64,000 nt of DNA, from positions 3,410,001 to 3,474,000 of the forward strand of contig NZ_CP034450.1 of the NCBI RefSeq assembly GCF_003952505.1, in the 5' to 3' direction. Position 1 is the first letter of the stretch; every line of letters begins with the position of its first letter. This stretch comes from Mesorhizobium sp. M4B.F.Ca.ET.058.02.1.1 (GTDB lineage: Bacteria > Pseudomonadota > Alphaproteobacteria > Rhizobiales > Rhizobiaceae). The position numbers and the translations under genes were made by a program. This document shows positions 17,600 through 27,910 of the stretch, piece after piece. The notes under the pieces are model-generated. The model saw only the letters and a program-made list of their open reading frames with translations. It ran no database searches and was not told the DNA's origin.

Positions 17600-18328
17600 G
17601 TGGCTCTGGGCTTCGAACCCGTATCGGGACGCATCACCGTCCAGGATGGCGTCTACCAACAGCTCCGCCATGCCTTGATGGTCGGCAGCTTCGATCCGGG
17701 ACAGGTGCTGACCATCGCCGCGCTGGCCGAGGCCTTCGGCACCTCGAACATGCCGGTGCGCGAGGCCTTGCGGCGGCTGGCGGCGGAAAACGCGCTGGAG
17801 ATCTCGCAGAACGGCTCGGCCTGCGTGCCGGTCGTCACGCGGGCGCGGCTCGACGACCTTTGCCGGGCCCGTCTCGCCGTCGAGGGGCTGGCGGCCGAAC
17901 TCGGCGCGCCGCGGCTGACGGCGGTCGAGATCGACAGCCTGCAGCGCATCACCGACGACCAGCAGGCGATCGGCCGCGACGGCAGCATCTATGAGCTGAT
18001 CGCCAAGAACCAGCAGTTCCATTTCATCATCTACCGCGCCTCAGGCTCGGACGTGCTGTTTCAATTGATCGAAACGCTGTGGCTGCGCTTCGGCCCCTAT
18101 ATGCGGCTGTTGTCCAACCACGTGGCGCCGCTGATGCGCGCCGGAACGATGGAGCCCTCGGGCAGGCATGTCGCGATCATTGCCGCGCTGAAGGACAAGG
18201 ACTTTGCCCGCGCCCGCTACGAGGTGGTGGCGGACATCACGGCGACGCAGATGACGCTGCGCGCCATCTGCCCCGATGTGCCAGAGCCCAGGACGGTCGA
18301 CTTCACCGGTTTCGGCAAAGCTTCCTGA
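17600..18328 (+). CDS. GntR family transcriptional regulator, FCD (FadR/VanR) type
   Basis: The 242-residue protein starts at a GTG (17600). Residues ~15-80 form the winged helix (VYQQLRHALMVGSFDPGQVLTIAALAEAFGTSNMPVREALRRLAAENAL), and the rest is an all-helical FCD ligand domain with metal-type His residues (NQQFHFIIY, SGRHVAIIAAL). Such regulators respond to small carboxylic acids or amino acids. It precedes the PLP enzyme and transporter genes, and matched palindromes lie before its own gene and before the PLP gene, so it very likely controls 17600-22632. Confidence 0.9.
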   Translation: MALGFEPVSGRITVQDGVYQQLRHALMVGSFDPGQVLTIAALAEAFGTSNMPVREALRRLAAENALEISQNGSACVPVVTRARLDDLCRARLAVEGLAAELGAPRLTAVEIDSLQRITDDQQAIGRDGSIYELIAKNQQFHFIIYRASGSDVLFQLIETLWLRFGPYMRLLSNHVAPLMRAGTMEPSGRHVAIIAALKDKDFARARYEVVADITATQMTLRAICPDVPEPRTVDFTGFGKAS

Positions 18329-18458
18329 TCTTCCTCAGCGTTGGGCTGACCCAAAGACCGAGAAGGTCTGTCGCGGCCGCGCTGGACCAAAGCAATCGGC
18401 TGCTTTTTGGCACCTTGCCGCTTTTCTTTAGCCTTAAAGGATTGATCCTCGTTTCGTT

Positions 18459-18478
18459 TTGTGATCACATGATCACAA
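18459..18478. promoter_or_regulatory. GntR-type operator, copy 2
   Basis: TTGTGATCACATGATCACAA is a perfect 20-base inverted repeat with a CA centre, matching copy 1 at 17516-17533. It abuts the AAGGAG ribosome-binding site of the PLP enzyme and covers the place where a -10 box would fall relative to a TTGATC at 18442-18447. Repression by steric block is the simplest reading. Confidence 0.75.
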
Positions 18479-18493
18479 GGAGCGAGACAGAAG

Positions 18494-19633
18494 ATGTCCG
18501 GCTATTTTCTCTACCATTCGATCGGCACCTTCCCCGGCAAGGGCGAGAGCATGGCCGCCGCACTGGCGGACTTCTCTGCCATCTGGTCGGCGGAAGACGA
18601 CGGCCAGTGGCCGGCCGCGCTTGCCGCGCGGCAACGCTTCATCGACACCTGGATCAGGCTGATCGACGCACCGCAGGGCACGCTGACCACCGCCGAGAAC
18701 GTCACCTCGGCGCTCTACAGCCTGATCGGCGCCCTGCCCTCCGAGCGTCTGGCGGGAAAGCGCGTGCTGGTTGCCGCCGACTGTTTTCCGAGCCTGCATT
18801 TCCTGCTGGCAGGCTTGGCCCAACGTTTCAATTTCACGCTCGACACCGTGCCGCTCAGGCCTGGCGAAAGCTGGGTTCGCGACGAGGATTTCGTCGCCCG
18901 CTGGCAGGAAGATGTCGGGCTGGCGCTCATCACCTTCGTGACCTCGACGGCCTCGCACCGCTGCGATGTGGCGAAGCTCGCGGCGCATGGCCGGGCGATG
19001 GGCAGCATCGTCGGGGTCGACATCACGCAAGGGGTCGGCGTGGTGCCCTTCTCGGTGGCAGAGACGCCGGTCGATTTCGTCGTCTCGACATCGCTTAAGT
19101 GGCTGTGCGGCTCTTCCGGCGCCGGCATTCTGCAAGTCGCGCCGGACCTTATGGCCACATGCCGGCCGGAGCTGCGCGGCTGGTTCAGCCAGCCGAATCC
19201 GTTCTCCTGGGATCTCGACGCTTTCAGCTACGCAAGCGACGCGCGCCGCTTCGACCACGGCACGCCAGCGATCCTGGCCAGCGTCGCCTCGCTGCCCGGC
19301 CTGCAATGGGTGGAAGAGACCGGCATCGACGCCATCCGCGCGCAGAACGCGGCGCATGTCGGGCGCATCATAGACGCCGCGATAAGCAATGGCTGGACGA
19401 TCCGCTCGCCGCTCGATGCGGAGAAACGCGGCGGCAGCGTGATGATCGGCCTGCCGCAAGGCGTCGAGGCGGCGAAGCTCGTCGCGACACTGCGCGATGA
19501 GCGGCTCTATTGCGACGCCCGCGGCACGACGCTCAGGCTGTCGCCCGGCATGGTCACGGCGGACGAGGCCGTCGGGGCGCTGATTGCGCGGCTGCAAGAC
19601 CTGATCGGCTCGCGCCAGCACCGCGCATCCTGA
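18494..19633 (+). CDS. Class-V aminotransferase-fold PLP enzyme (kynureninase-like)
   Basis: The 379-residue protein has the class-V fold. The PLP lysine is K202 in VVSTSLKWLCGSSGAGIL, preceded by the cofactor Asp in IVGVDITQGVG. The motif around Lys (S-x-KW-x-CG-x2-G-x-G) resembles kynureninase and selenocysteine-lyase-like enzymes more than true transaminases. The ATG at 18494 follows AAGGAG and the GntR operator. With the amino-acid transporter genes downstream it probably cleaves or transaminates the imported amino acid; the substrate is unknown. Confidence 0.8.
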   Translation: MSGYFLYHSIGTFPGKGESMAAALADFSAIWSAEDDGQWPAALAARQRFIDTWIRLIDAPQGTLTTAENVTSALYSLIGALPSERLAGKRVLVAADCFPSLHFLLAGLAQRFNFTLDTVPLRPGESWVRDEDFVARWQEDVGLALITFVTSTASHRCDVAKLAAHGRAMGSIVGVDITQGVGVVPFSVAETPVDFVVSTSLKWLCGSSGAGILQVAPDLMATCRPELRGWFSQPNPFSWDLDAFSYASDARRFDHGTPAILASVASLPGLQWVEETGIDAIRAQNAAHVGRIIDAAISNGWTIRSPLDAEKRGGSVMIGLPQGVEAAKLVATLRDERLYCDARGTTLRLSPGMVTADEAVGALIARLQDLIGSRQHRAS

Positions 19634-19733
19634 TTTCAGGCGCCGCCTCGCCTGCGGCGTCCGGGAGCTGGATGCTGGAAGGGGCGGATCAGGAAATGCG
19701 CCACGCGAAGTGGCCGAACCAGAGGGAAGCAAC

Positions 19734-20519
19734 ATGCTCAAACGTCTAGGACTGATTGGCGTGGTCATCGCAGCCGGCATCGCCTTCGCCACACCCGCCT
19801 TCGCCGACAAGATCATGGTCGGCGCCTACCCCGCCAACCCGCCATGGGAATACAAGACCGATTCCGGCGGCTTCGAGGGTTTTGAGATCGATGTCGCCAA
19901 CGACGTCGCCAAGCGCATCGGCGCCGAGGTCGAGTTCCAGGATCTCGGCTTCCAGGCGCTGTTCGCGGCGACAGCTTCCGGCCGCATCGACTTCGCCGTG
20001 TCGTCGATCTCGATCACCAAGGAGCGCCTGCAGAACCAGGGCTTCACCCAGGCCTACTACGACAGCGACGGCACCATCGTCGGCAAGGCGGATTCGACCA
20101 TCAAGACACTCGACGACCTCAAGGGCAAGACCATCGGCGTCATCGCCGGCTCGACCGGCGAAGCCTACATGAAGGAAAACGCCGCCAAGCTCGGCGTTGC
20201 CGAAACCAAGAGCTACAACGCCCAGCAGGATCTGCTGCTTGACGTGCAGAACGGCCGCATCGACGGCGGCGCCGGCGAGCTCGCCGGCTTCCTGTTCGCC
20301 ATCAAGCAGATGCCGGCGCTGAAGATCCTGGTGCGCATCCCGACCGGCGAGCGCTTTGCGATGATGACCAAGAAGGGCCACCCGCTGCTCGAAAAGGTCA
20401 ACGAAGCGATCACCGCGATGAAGAAGGACGGCACCATGGCCGCGATCCACAAAAAGTGGTTCGGCGTCGATCCGGAAGCCGGCACCAGCACGGTGGCGCC
20501 GGGGCCAATCCCGCAATAA
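19734..20519 (+). CDS. Polar amino acid ABC transporter substrate-binding protein (family 3)
   Basis: From ATG 19734 the product is 261 residues with a Sec signal (MLKRLGLIGVVIAAGIAFATPAFA). The mature part has the SBP family 3 pattern: GFEGFEIDVANDVAKRIGAEVEF, FAVSSISITKERLQ, LKGKTIGVIAGSTGEAYM. It binds an amino acid or related small zwitterion in the periplasm. A hairpin pair follows it before the permease. No matching ATPase gene is nearby. Confidence 0.9.
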   Translation: MLKRLGLIGVVIAAGIAFATPAFADKIMVGAYPANPPWEYKTDSGGFEGFEIDVANDVAKRIGAEVEFQDLGFQALFAATASGRIDFAVSSISITKERLQNQGFTQAYYDSDGTIVGKADSTIKTLDDLKGKTIGVIAGSTGEAYMKENAAKLGVAETKSYNAQQDLLLDVQNGRIDGGAGELAGFLFAIKQMPALKILVRIPTGERFAMMTKKGHPLLEKVNEAITAMKKDGTMAAIHKKWFGVDPEAGTSTVAPGPIPQ

Positions 20520-20542
20520 GCCGGCTAATTATAGCCGTTCGC

Positions 20543-20608
20543 GAGAGCGTCGGTAACAAGGCCGGCGCTCTCCGATTCCCATCCGTCCAGGCCCGCGAAA
20601 GCGCGGGC
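20543..20608 (+). terminator. Two hairpins between binding protein and permease
   Basis: An 11-bp stem with one G-T pair (GAGAGCGTCGG / CCGGCGCTCTC, 20543-20572) is followed by a perfect 7-bp stem GCCCGCG-AAAG-CGCGGGC (20591-20608). Neither has a T-run, so mRNA stabilisation or partial attenuation is likelier than full termination. Confidence 0.5.
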
Positions 20609-20634
20609 TTGGCATTGCCTTGACGGTGACGCCG

Positions 20635-21312
20635 ATGGAACTGATCGACACCTTCTTCAACTGGAGCATCCTCGTCCGATCGTTTCCGATCCTGATCCGC
20701 GGGCTCGGCAACACTATCCTGCTCGGCTGCGCCGCAATCGTCTTCGGCACCATCGCCGGGCTGGCGATCTGCCTAATGCGGCTCTATGCGCCGAAGCCGC
20801 TAAGGCGGCTGGCCATCCTCTACATCGACATCTTCCGCGCGCTCCCGATCCTGGTGGTGCTGATCCTGATCTACTACGCCCTGCCCTTCGTCGGCATCCG
20901 CCTGTCGTCCTTCGTTTCGGCGGCCCTTGCGTTGTCATTGGTGCTTGCCGCCTTCACGGCGGAAGTCTGCCGCGCCGGCATCGAGAACATCCCCAAGGGC
21001 CAGTTCGAGGCTGCCGCAGCGCTCGGCCTGCCGTTCTGGGTCGCCATGCGCAAGGTGATCCTGCCGCAGGCGATCCGTGTCGTCATCCCGCCGCTGACCA
21101 GCAACTGCGTCTCGGTGTTCAAGGACACCGCGCTGGCCTCGGTGGTGGCGATGCCCGACCTTCTGAAGCAGGCGACCGACGCGCAGGCGCTGATGGCCAA
21201 TCCGACGCCGCTGATCGGCGCCGCAATCATATATCTCGCCTTCCTGTGGCCGCTGGTGCGGCTGGTCGGCTACCTCGAAGAGCGCGGCAAGGCCCAGTCC
21301 GGCGCGCACTGA
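20635..21312 (+). CDS. Amino acid ABC transporter permease (HisM/GlnP type)
   Basis: About 225 residues from ATG 20635; a TTG at 20620 is an alternative. It has the three-helix-pair topology of HEAAG-type permeases: [21 protein letters not shown] at the N-terminus, the conserved [22 protein letters not shown] loop, then [24 protein letters not shown]. It would form a homodimer since no second permease is present. The ATPase must be supplied from elsewhere. Confidence 0.88.
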   Translation: MELIDTFFNWSILVRSFPILIRGLGNTILLGCAAIVFGTIAGLAICLMRLYAPKPLRRLAILYIDIFRALPILVVLILIYYALPFVGIRLSSFVSAALALSLVLAAFTAEVCRAGIENIPKGQFEAAAALGLPFWVAMRKVILPQAIRVVIPPLTSNCVSVFKDTALASVVAMPDLLKQATDAQALMANPTPLIGAAIIYLAFLWPLVRLVGYLEERGKAQSGAH

Positions 21313-21352
21313 TCCCACCTCGAACGACATCGATGAACTGAAGGAGACGTCC

Positions 21353-22632
21353 GTGAACCAACACCATATCTCGAAGGCGCAGGACGGCGCTGTTTCGTTC
21401 CCGGTCGAGAAGATCCGCGCGATGTTCCCCGCCTTGCGACAGGCCGGCGACTTCATCTTCATGGACAATGCCGCCGGCGCGCAGATCCCGCAAAGCGTGC
21501 TCGACGCGGTGACCAACCATCTGGTCGGACACAATGTCCAGCGCGGCGGCCGCTACGGCCGCAGCGTCACCGTCGACCAGTCGGTCGCCGAGGCGCGCGA
21601 GAGCGTGGCGCTTTTGATCAACGCCTACAGCCCGTCGGAAATCTGCTTCGGCATGAACGCCACCTCGTTCATCCGCCTGGTCAGCCTCGGCATCGGCCAG
21701 ATGCTCGCGAAGCGGGACGAGATCGTCATCACCGACATGGACCACGACGCCAATATCGCCACTTGGCTGGCGCTGGAGCAGGCCGGCGCGAAGTTCAAAT
21801 GGTGGCGCATGCGCGAGGACGGCAATCTGCATGTCGACGATCTCAAGCCGCTGGTCTCGGACCGCACCCGGCTCGTCGCCTGCACGGTGACGGCGCATTC
21901 GATCGGCTCGATCGTCGACGTCGCCTCGGTGGCCAAGATCGCGCATGCCGCCGGCGCGGAAGTGTTCCTCGACTGCGTGCATTACGGTCCGCATGGCCTG
22001 ATCGACGTGCAGGCTTGGGACTGCGACTACCTCGTCTGCTCCGGTTACAAGAATTTCTCGCCGCATATGGGTTTTCTCTGGGGCCGCTTCGAAACGCTGA
22101 AGCGGCTGCCGACCTTCCGCGAGGATTTCATCCCCGATGAGCCCCCTACAAGGTCGAGGCCGGTACCTTCATCTACGAGAATGTCTCCGGCATGGACGCG
22201 GCCGTGCGCTATCTGGAATCGGTCGGCCGCAATTTCCTCGCCGAGAACAACCGCTCGCGCCGCGACAACATCGTCGCCGGCATGAACGCCATCCGTGACT
22301 ATGAGTTGACGCTGGCGCGCGAGATGCTGAAGGTACTGAAGGACTGCGGCGCCACGATCTACGGCGTGGCCGACGAAGCCCGCATCCATGAGCGCGTGCC
22401 GACCTTCTGCTTCAACATCGGCAAGCTGTCACCGCAGAGGATCGTCGAGGAGATGGCGGTGATGCAGATCGGCATCCGCGACGGCCATATGTACGCGCCA
22501 CGGCTGATGAGCCGGCTCAACCTGTCGATGGACAGCGGCGCCGTCCGCGCCTCGCTGGTGCACTACAACACGGTGGAAGAAGTGCATCGTTTCGGCGAAG
22601 CGCTGCGCGCGATCGTAGCCAAGCTGTCATGA
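21353..22632 (+). pseudogene. Cysteine-desulfurase-like class-V PLP enzyme, interrupted by a one-base frameshift
   Basis: The gene reads as a class-V PLP enzyme of the cysteine-desulfurase-like family of unknown function: [13 protein letters not shown] near the start, HDANIATW, and the PLP lysine K233 in [17 protein letters not shown]. After FREDFIPDE the frame is lost in a run of five C (22142-22146) and continues in another frame ([24 protein letters not shown]) to the stop at 22632. Restoring one C gives a coherent 426-residue protein, so this may be a sequencing error rather than a real pseudogene. GTG start at 21353 with GGAGA upstream. It follows the permease by 40 bases and belongs to the GntR-controlled locus. 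Confidence 0.75.
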
Positions 22633-22656
22633 TCGGCTTGGCCACGGCGCTTGGAG

Positions 22657-23483
<827 letters not shown>

Positions 23484-23487
<4 letters not shown>

Positions 23488-24347
23488 GAGGCGGCTCCGG
23501 TACTTGCCCCCTGGGGCGCCGGTTCGAACAGCATGTCGGAGACGGTCGGCAAGCGGTCGCCGACGGCGTTCTCCGGCAGCGCAGAGAGCAGCGCGCGCGT
23601 GTAGTTGCTCTTCGGGCTCTCGAACAGCGACAGCACGTCGGCCTCTTCCATCTTGCGGCCCTTGTACTGGACAATGACGCGGTCGGCGGTCTCGGCCACC
23701 ACGCCCATATTGTGGGTGATCATGATCAGGCCCATGCCGTATTTGGCCTGCAGCGAGACCAGCAGGTCGAGGATCTGCTTCTGGATGGTGACGTCGAGCG
23801 CCGTGGTCGGCTCGTCGGCGATCAAGAGCTTCGGATTGCAGGCAATGGCAATCGCGATCATGACGCGCTGGCACTGGCCGCCCGACATCTGGTGCGGGAA
23901 GGAGTTCAGCCGCTCCGCCGGCTCGGGAATGCCGACCTGCTTCAGGAGCTCGATGGCGCGCGCCCGGCGCTGGGCCCGGTCCATGCCCATATGGAAGCGC
24001 AGCACTTCCTCGATCTGGAAACCGATGGTGAAGCAGGGATTGAGGCTGGCCATCGGCTCCTGGAAGATCATCGACATATCCTTGCCGACGATCTTGCGCC
24101 GCTCGGCAGAACTCAGCTTCAGGAGGTCACGGCCGGCAAAACTCATGCGATCCGCGGTGACCGTGGCCGTCCAGGGAAGCAGCCCCATCACCGCCAGCAT
24201 CGACACCGATTTGCCGGAGCCGGATTCGCCGACGATGGCGAGCACCTCGCGCTCATCGACATGGAGCGAGACGCCGTCGACGGCGCGGAACGGACCGGAT
24301 GCGGTCTGGAACTCGACGACGAGATTCTGGATGTCGAGCAGCGCCAT
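23484..24347 (-). CDS. Dipeptide/oligopeptide ABC transporter ATP-binding protein, DppD type
   Basis: About 287 residues from ATG 24347 (AGGAGG five bases upstream; a GTG one codon earlier is less well spaced). Walker A is GESGSGKSV, Walker [13 protein letters not shown], switch MITHNMG. The signature reads MSGGQCQR, with Cys where Arg is usual; this variant occurs in some family members but is worth noting. One-base TGATG overlap with the upstream permease and four-base overlap with the downstream ATPase indicate strict coupling. Confidence 0.92.
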
Positions 24348-25258
24348 CACGACCTCCTGAGCTTCGGATCGAGCGCGTCGCGCAGGCCGTCACCGATCAG
24401 GTTGATGGCAAGCACTGTGATCAGGATGGCAAGACCGGGGAACGTCACCACCCACCAGGCGCGCAGGATGAACTCGCGCGCCGAGGCGAGCATGGTGCCC
24501 CATTCGGGCGTCGGCGGCTGGGCGCCGAGGCCGAGGAAGCCGAGGGCGGCGGCTTCCAGGATGGCGTTGGAGAACGACAGCGTGCCCTGGACGATCAGCG
24601 GCGCCAGGCAGTTCGGCAGGATGGTGGCGAGCATCAGGCGGAGATGCCCGGCGCCGGCAACCTTGGCGGCCACGACGTATTCGCGGCTCTTCTCGGCCAT
24701 CACCGCGGCGCGCACCAGGCGGGCGAAATGCGGTTGCAGCACGAGCGAGATCGCCAGCATCGCATTGAACAGGCCGGGGCCGAGGATGGTGACCAGCACC
24801 AGCGCGAGCAGCAGCGACGGGAAGGCCAGGATCAGATCCATGACGCGCATGATCGCAACGTCGACCCAGCCACGGAAATAGCCGGCCAGCAGGCCGAGCG
24901 TGATGCCGCCGGTGAGCGCCAAAGTCACCACCACCGCGCCGATGAGCAGCGAGAAGCGCGCGCCGTAGAGCAGGCGCGAGAGGATGTCGCGTCCGACCGC
25001 ATCAGTGCCGAGCAGATACTGAGCACTGCCGCCGTTCTGCCACGCCGGAGGCCTCAGAAACGCGGTCTTGTCCTGAACGTCGGGCGCATAGGGCGCGAGC
25101 AGCGGCGCGAAGAGCGCCGCCAGAACCAAAAGGATGAAGACGAACAGGCCGATGACGGCGCCGCGGTTCACCGAGAAATAGTGCCAGAAAGTCCTGAAGC
25201 CGGTGAGGCGGTCCGGACTGCCGCTGGCCATCGGGGCGATTTCGGTCGACTGGCTCAT
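24347..25258 (-). CDS. Dipeptide ABC transporter permease, DppC type
   Basis: A 303-residue membrane protein with a long cytoplasmic N-terminus, a first helix around residues 35-55 (GAVIGLFVFILLVLAALFAPLL), the LLGTDAVGRDILSRLLYGAR motif of DppC proteins and the coupling loop ATILPNCLAPLIVQGTLS. It starts immediately after the stop of the DppB-type gene with no gap. It forms the translocation pore with the 25259-26266 product. Confidence 0.92.
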   Translation of the reverse strand: MSQSTEIAPMASGSPDRLTGFRTFWHYFSVNRGAVIGLFVFILLVLAALFAPLLAPYAPDVQDKTAFLRPPAWQNGGSAQYLLGTDAVGRDILSRLLYGARFSLLIGAVVVTLALTGGITLGLLAGYFRGWVDVAIMRVMDLILAFPSLLLALVLVTILGPGLFNAMLAISLVLQPHFARLVRAAVMAEKSREYVVAAKVAGAGHLRLMLATILPNCLAPLIVQGTLSFSNAILEAAALGFLGLGAQPPTPEWGTMLASAREFILRAWWVVTFPGLAILITVLAINLIGDGLRDALDPKLRRS

Positions 25259-26266
25259 TCATGCAGCCCTGATGCGCGGGTTGATGACGGCATAGAGCAC
25301 GTCGACGATCAGGTTCACGGCCATGACGATGAGGGCGATCAAAAGCAAGCCTGACTGCACGACGACATAGTCGCGCTTGAAGATCGAATCGACCATCCAC
25401 TTGCCGATGCCCGGCCAGGCGAAGATGGTCTCGGTGAGGATGGCGCCGGCAAGCAGCGTGCCGACCTGCAGGCCGATGGTGGTGACCACCGGTATCAGCG
25501 CGTTGCGCAAGGCATGCACGCCGATAACCCGCGCCGACGACAGGCCCTTGGCGCGCGCGGTGCGGACATAGTCCTCGCCCAGCACCTCGAGCATGGCCGA
25601 GCGCGTCTGGCGGGCGATCACCGCCAGCGGGATGGTGCCGAGCACGATCGCCGGCAGCACGAGGTGACTGAGTGCCGAGCGGAAGGCATCCCATTTGCCG
25701 TAGAGGATGCTGTCGATGGTCATGAACCCGGTGATCGGCTTGAAGAAGAACTGCAGGCCCATGCGGCCGGAGACCGGCGTCCAGCCGAGATAGCCGGAGA
25801 AGAAGATGATCAGCAGCAGGCCCCACCAGAAGATCGGCATCGAATAGCCGACAAGGGCTGTGCCCATCAGCGACTGGTCGAACCACGAGCCACGCTTGAC
25901 CGCTGCGAAGATGCCGGCCGGGATGCCGAGCACCATGGCGAAGATCATGGCGAAGAAGGAGAGCTCCAGCGTCGCCGGGAAGAGCGTCTTGAACTCCTCG
26001 ATAACCGGCCGCTTGGAGGAGATGGAAACACCGAAATCGCCGGTGGCGACCTCGCCGACGTAGCGCGCATATTGCTGCCAGATCGGCAGATTGTAGCCGA
26101 ACTGTTCCTTGAGCTCTTCGTAGCGCGCCGGCGTCACGCCATGCTCGCCGGCCATGGCGAGGATGGGGTCGCCGGGCAGCAGCCTGACGAAGGCGAAGGC
26201 ACAGATGGTGATGCCGACCAGCGTCGGGATCAGAAGCGCGATTTTGTTGAGAAGATATCGGAGCAT
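25259..26266 (-). CDS. Dipeptide ABC transporter permease, DppB type
   Basis: A 335-residue membrane protein: N-terminal helix LLIPTLVGITICAFAFVRLLPGDPI including the family RLLPGDP motif, and the coupling loop HALRNALIPVVTTIGLQVGTLLAGAILTE. It follows the binding-protein gene after a 45-base gap occupied by a strong hairpin. Six membrane helices are expected. Confidence 0.92.
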   Translation of the reverse strand: MLRYLLNKIALLIPTLVGITICAFAFVRLLPGDPILAMAGEHGVTPARYEELKEQFGYNLPIWQQYARYVGEVATGDFGVSISSKRPVIEEFKTLFPATLELSFFAMIFAMVLGIPAGIFAAVKRGSWFDQSLMGTALVGYSMPIFWWGLLLIIFFSGYLGWTPVSGRMGLQFFFKPITGFMTIDSILYGKWDAFRSALSHLVLPAIVLGTIPLAVIARQTRSAMLEVLGEDYVRTARAKGLSSARVIGVHALRNALIPVVTTIGLQVGTLLAGAILTETIFAWPGIGKWMVDSIFKRDYVVVQSGLLLIALIVMAVNLIVDVLYAVINPRIRAA

Positions 26267-26270
26267 CTTG

Positions 26271-26300
26271 AAAAAGGGGCGGCGCCGTACGGCGCCGCCC
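26271..26300 (-). terminator. Terminator-like hairpin between DppA- and DppB-type genes
   Basis: Read on the minus strand, a perfect 11-bp stem GGGCGGCGCCG-TA-CGGCGCCGCCC is followed by C and five T (A-run at 26271-26275 on the plus strand). It sits 12 bases after the binding-protein stop, so it should terminate a fraction of transcripts and raise binding-protein output relative to the membrane genes. Confidence 0.8.
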
Positions 26301-26311
26301 GCTCTAGAGTT

Positions 26312-27910
26312 CTATTCGGCCTTGTCGGTGCCGTCGAAGCGGTGGATGCCTAGCGGGTCCATCATGAAGCCGCTGACATTCTTGCGCACAACCGCATAGA
26401 CCTGGCTGTGGGCCAGGAGGAAGGCCGGGGCCTGCTTCTGGAAGACAACCTGGGCCTGCTCGTAGAGCTTGGTGCGCTCGGCCTGGTCGCTGGTCTTCTT
26501 GGCCTTCTGGATCAGGTCCTCGAAGTCCTTGTCGCACCAGCTCGAGTAGTTCGAGACGCCGATTGCCGAGCAGGCGAAGAGGGTGGCGAAGAAGTTGTCC
26601 GGATCGCCATTGTCACCAGTCCAGCCGATCTGGAAGGCGCCGGGGCGCTCCTTCTTCTTGCCTTCCTCGCGATACTTCGTCCACTCGTAGTTGACGATCT
26701 CGGCCTTAACGCCGACCTTGGCCCAGTCGGCCTGGATCAGTTCGGCGGCGCGCTGGAAGTTCGGGTTGTACGGACGAACGCGGTCGGACGCCCAGAGCTG
26801 GATTTCCTTCAGCCCGGCGTCGGCGAGCACCTTCTTGGCCGCTTCCGGATCATAGGAATCGAACTTCACGTCCTTGTTCCACGACCACATGGTCGGCGGG
26901 ATCAGGTTCTGGGCCGGCGTGGCGCCGGCATCCTGGAACAGCGACTTGATCAGCGCCTCCCGGTCGATCGCCTGGTTCAGCGCGTGCCGAACCTCGGGCT
27001 TGTCCAGCGGCGGGATCGTCGTGTTGTAGCTCATGTAGCCGATGTTCAGTCCGGCCTGGTCGAGCAGGTTGACGTCCTGGTTGGCCTTGATCGTGCCAAT
27101 GTCGGCGGGGTTCGGATAGGGCGCGACGTCGCATTCGCCGGCCAGCACCTTCTGGATGCGCGCGGTGGCGTCGGGCGTGATGGCGAAGACGAGATCGTCG
27201 ATCTTTTCCTTGCCCTTGAAATAGTCGGGGTTGGCCGCGTAGCGGATGACCGAATCCAGCTGGTAGTCGACGAACTGGAACGGCCCGGTGCCGATCGGCT
27301 TGGTCGAGAAGTCGGCCATTTTGCCGTCCTTCGCGAGCTGATCGGCGTATTCCTTCGACACGATCGAGGCGAAGTCCATGCCGAGGTTGGCCAGCATCGG
27401 CGCGTTCGGCTCGGTCAGCGTCAGCTTGACGGTCAGATCATCGACCTTTTCCCACTTGGCGACGTATTTCGGCATGTCCATGCCGGTGTAGTAATCCCAG
27501 GTCAGGTTCGGGAGGTACTTCTCGCCGTTCCAGGGATTTTCCTTGTTGAACTGACGGTCGAAGGAGAAGACGACGTCATCGGCATTGAGATCGCGGGTCG
27601 GCTTGAAATAGTCGGTGGTCTGGAACTTCACGCCCGGATGCAGGTGGAAAGTATAGACCAGGCCGTCGTCCGAGATTTCCCACTTGTCGGCGAGGCCGGG
27701 CTCGATCTCGGTACCGCCATGCTTGAATTCGACAAGGCGCGAATAGACGGTGCGCGAAGAGGCGTCGAAATCGTTACCGCCCGTCGTCGTACCCGGGTCG
27801 AAATTGGCCGGCGATGCTTCCGAGCAATAGACCAGCGTCTTGGCGTTGGCCACGCCACCGAGGACGCTTGCAGCCAGCAACGCGGCTGCAAAAGTCAGTT
27901 TCTTTTTCAT
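26312..27910 (-). CDS. Dipeptide ABC transporter substrate-binding protein (family 5)
   Basis: From ATG 27910 the protein has 532 residues with a Sec signal (MKKKLTFAAALLAASVLGGVANA) and no lipobox. Mature features match DppA: LVYCSEASPANFDPGTTTGGNDFDASSRTVYSRLVEF, FKPTRDLNADDVVFSFDRQF, TKPIGTGPFQFVDYQ. The DppA of enteric bacteria binds dipeptides and also haem and 5-aminolevulinate; the rhizobial ligand is probably dipeptides but is not provable here. It leads the operon. Confidence 0.92.
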   Translation of the reverse strand: MKKKLTFAAALLAASVLGGVANAKTLVYCSEASPANFDPGTTTGGNDFDASSRTVYSRLVEFKHGGTEIEPGLADKWEISDDGLVYTFHLHPGVKFQTTDYFKPTRDLNADDVVFSFDRQFNKENPWNGEKYLPNLTWDYYTGMDMPKYVAKWEKVDDLTVKLTLTEPNAPMLANLGMDFASIVSKEYADQLAKDGKMADFSTKPIGTGPFQFVDYQLDSVIRYAANPDYFKGKEKIDDLVFAITPDATARIQKVLAGECDVAPYPNPADIGTIKANQDVNLLDQAGLNIGYMSYNTTIPPLDKPEVRHALNQAIDREALIKSLFQDAGATPAQNLIPPTMWSWNKDVKFDSYDPEAAKKVLADAGLKEIQLWASDRVRPYNPNFQRAAELIQADWAKVGVKAEIVNYEWTKYREEGKKKERPGAFQIGWTGDNGDPDNFFATLFACSAIGVSNYSSWCDKDFEDLIQKAKKTSDQAERTKLYEQAQVVFQKQAPAFLLAHSQVYAVVRKNVSGFMMDPLGIHRFDGTDKAE

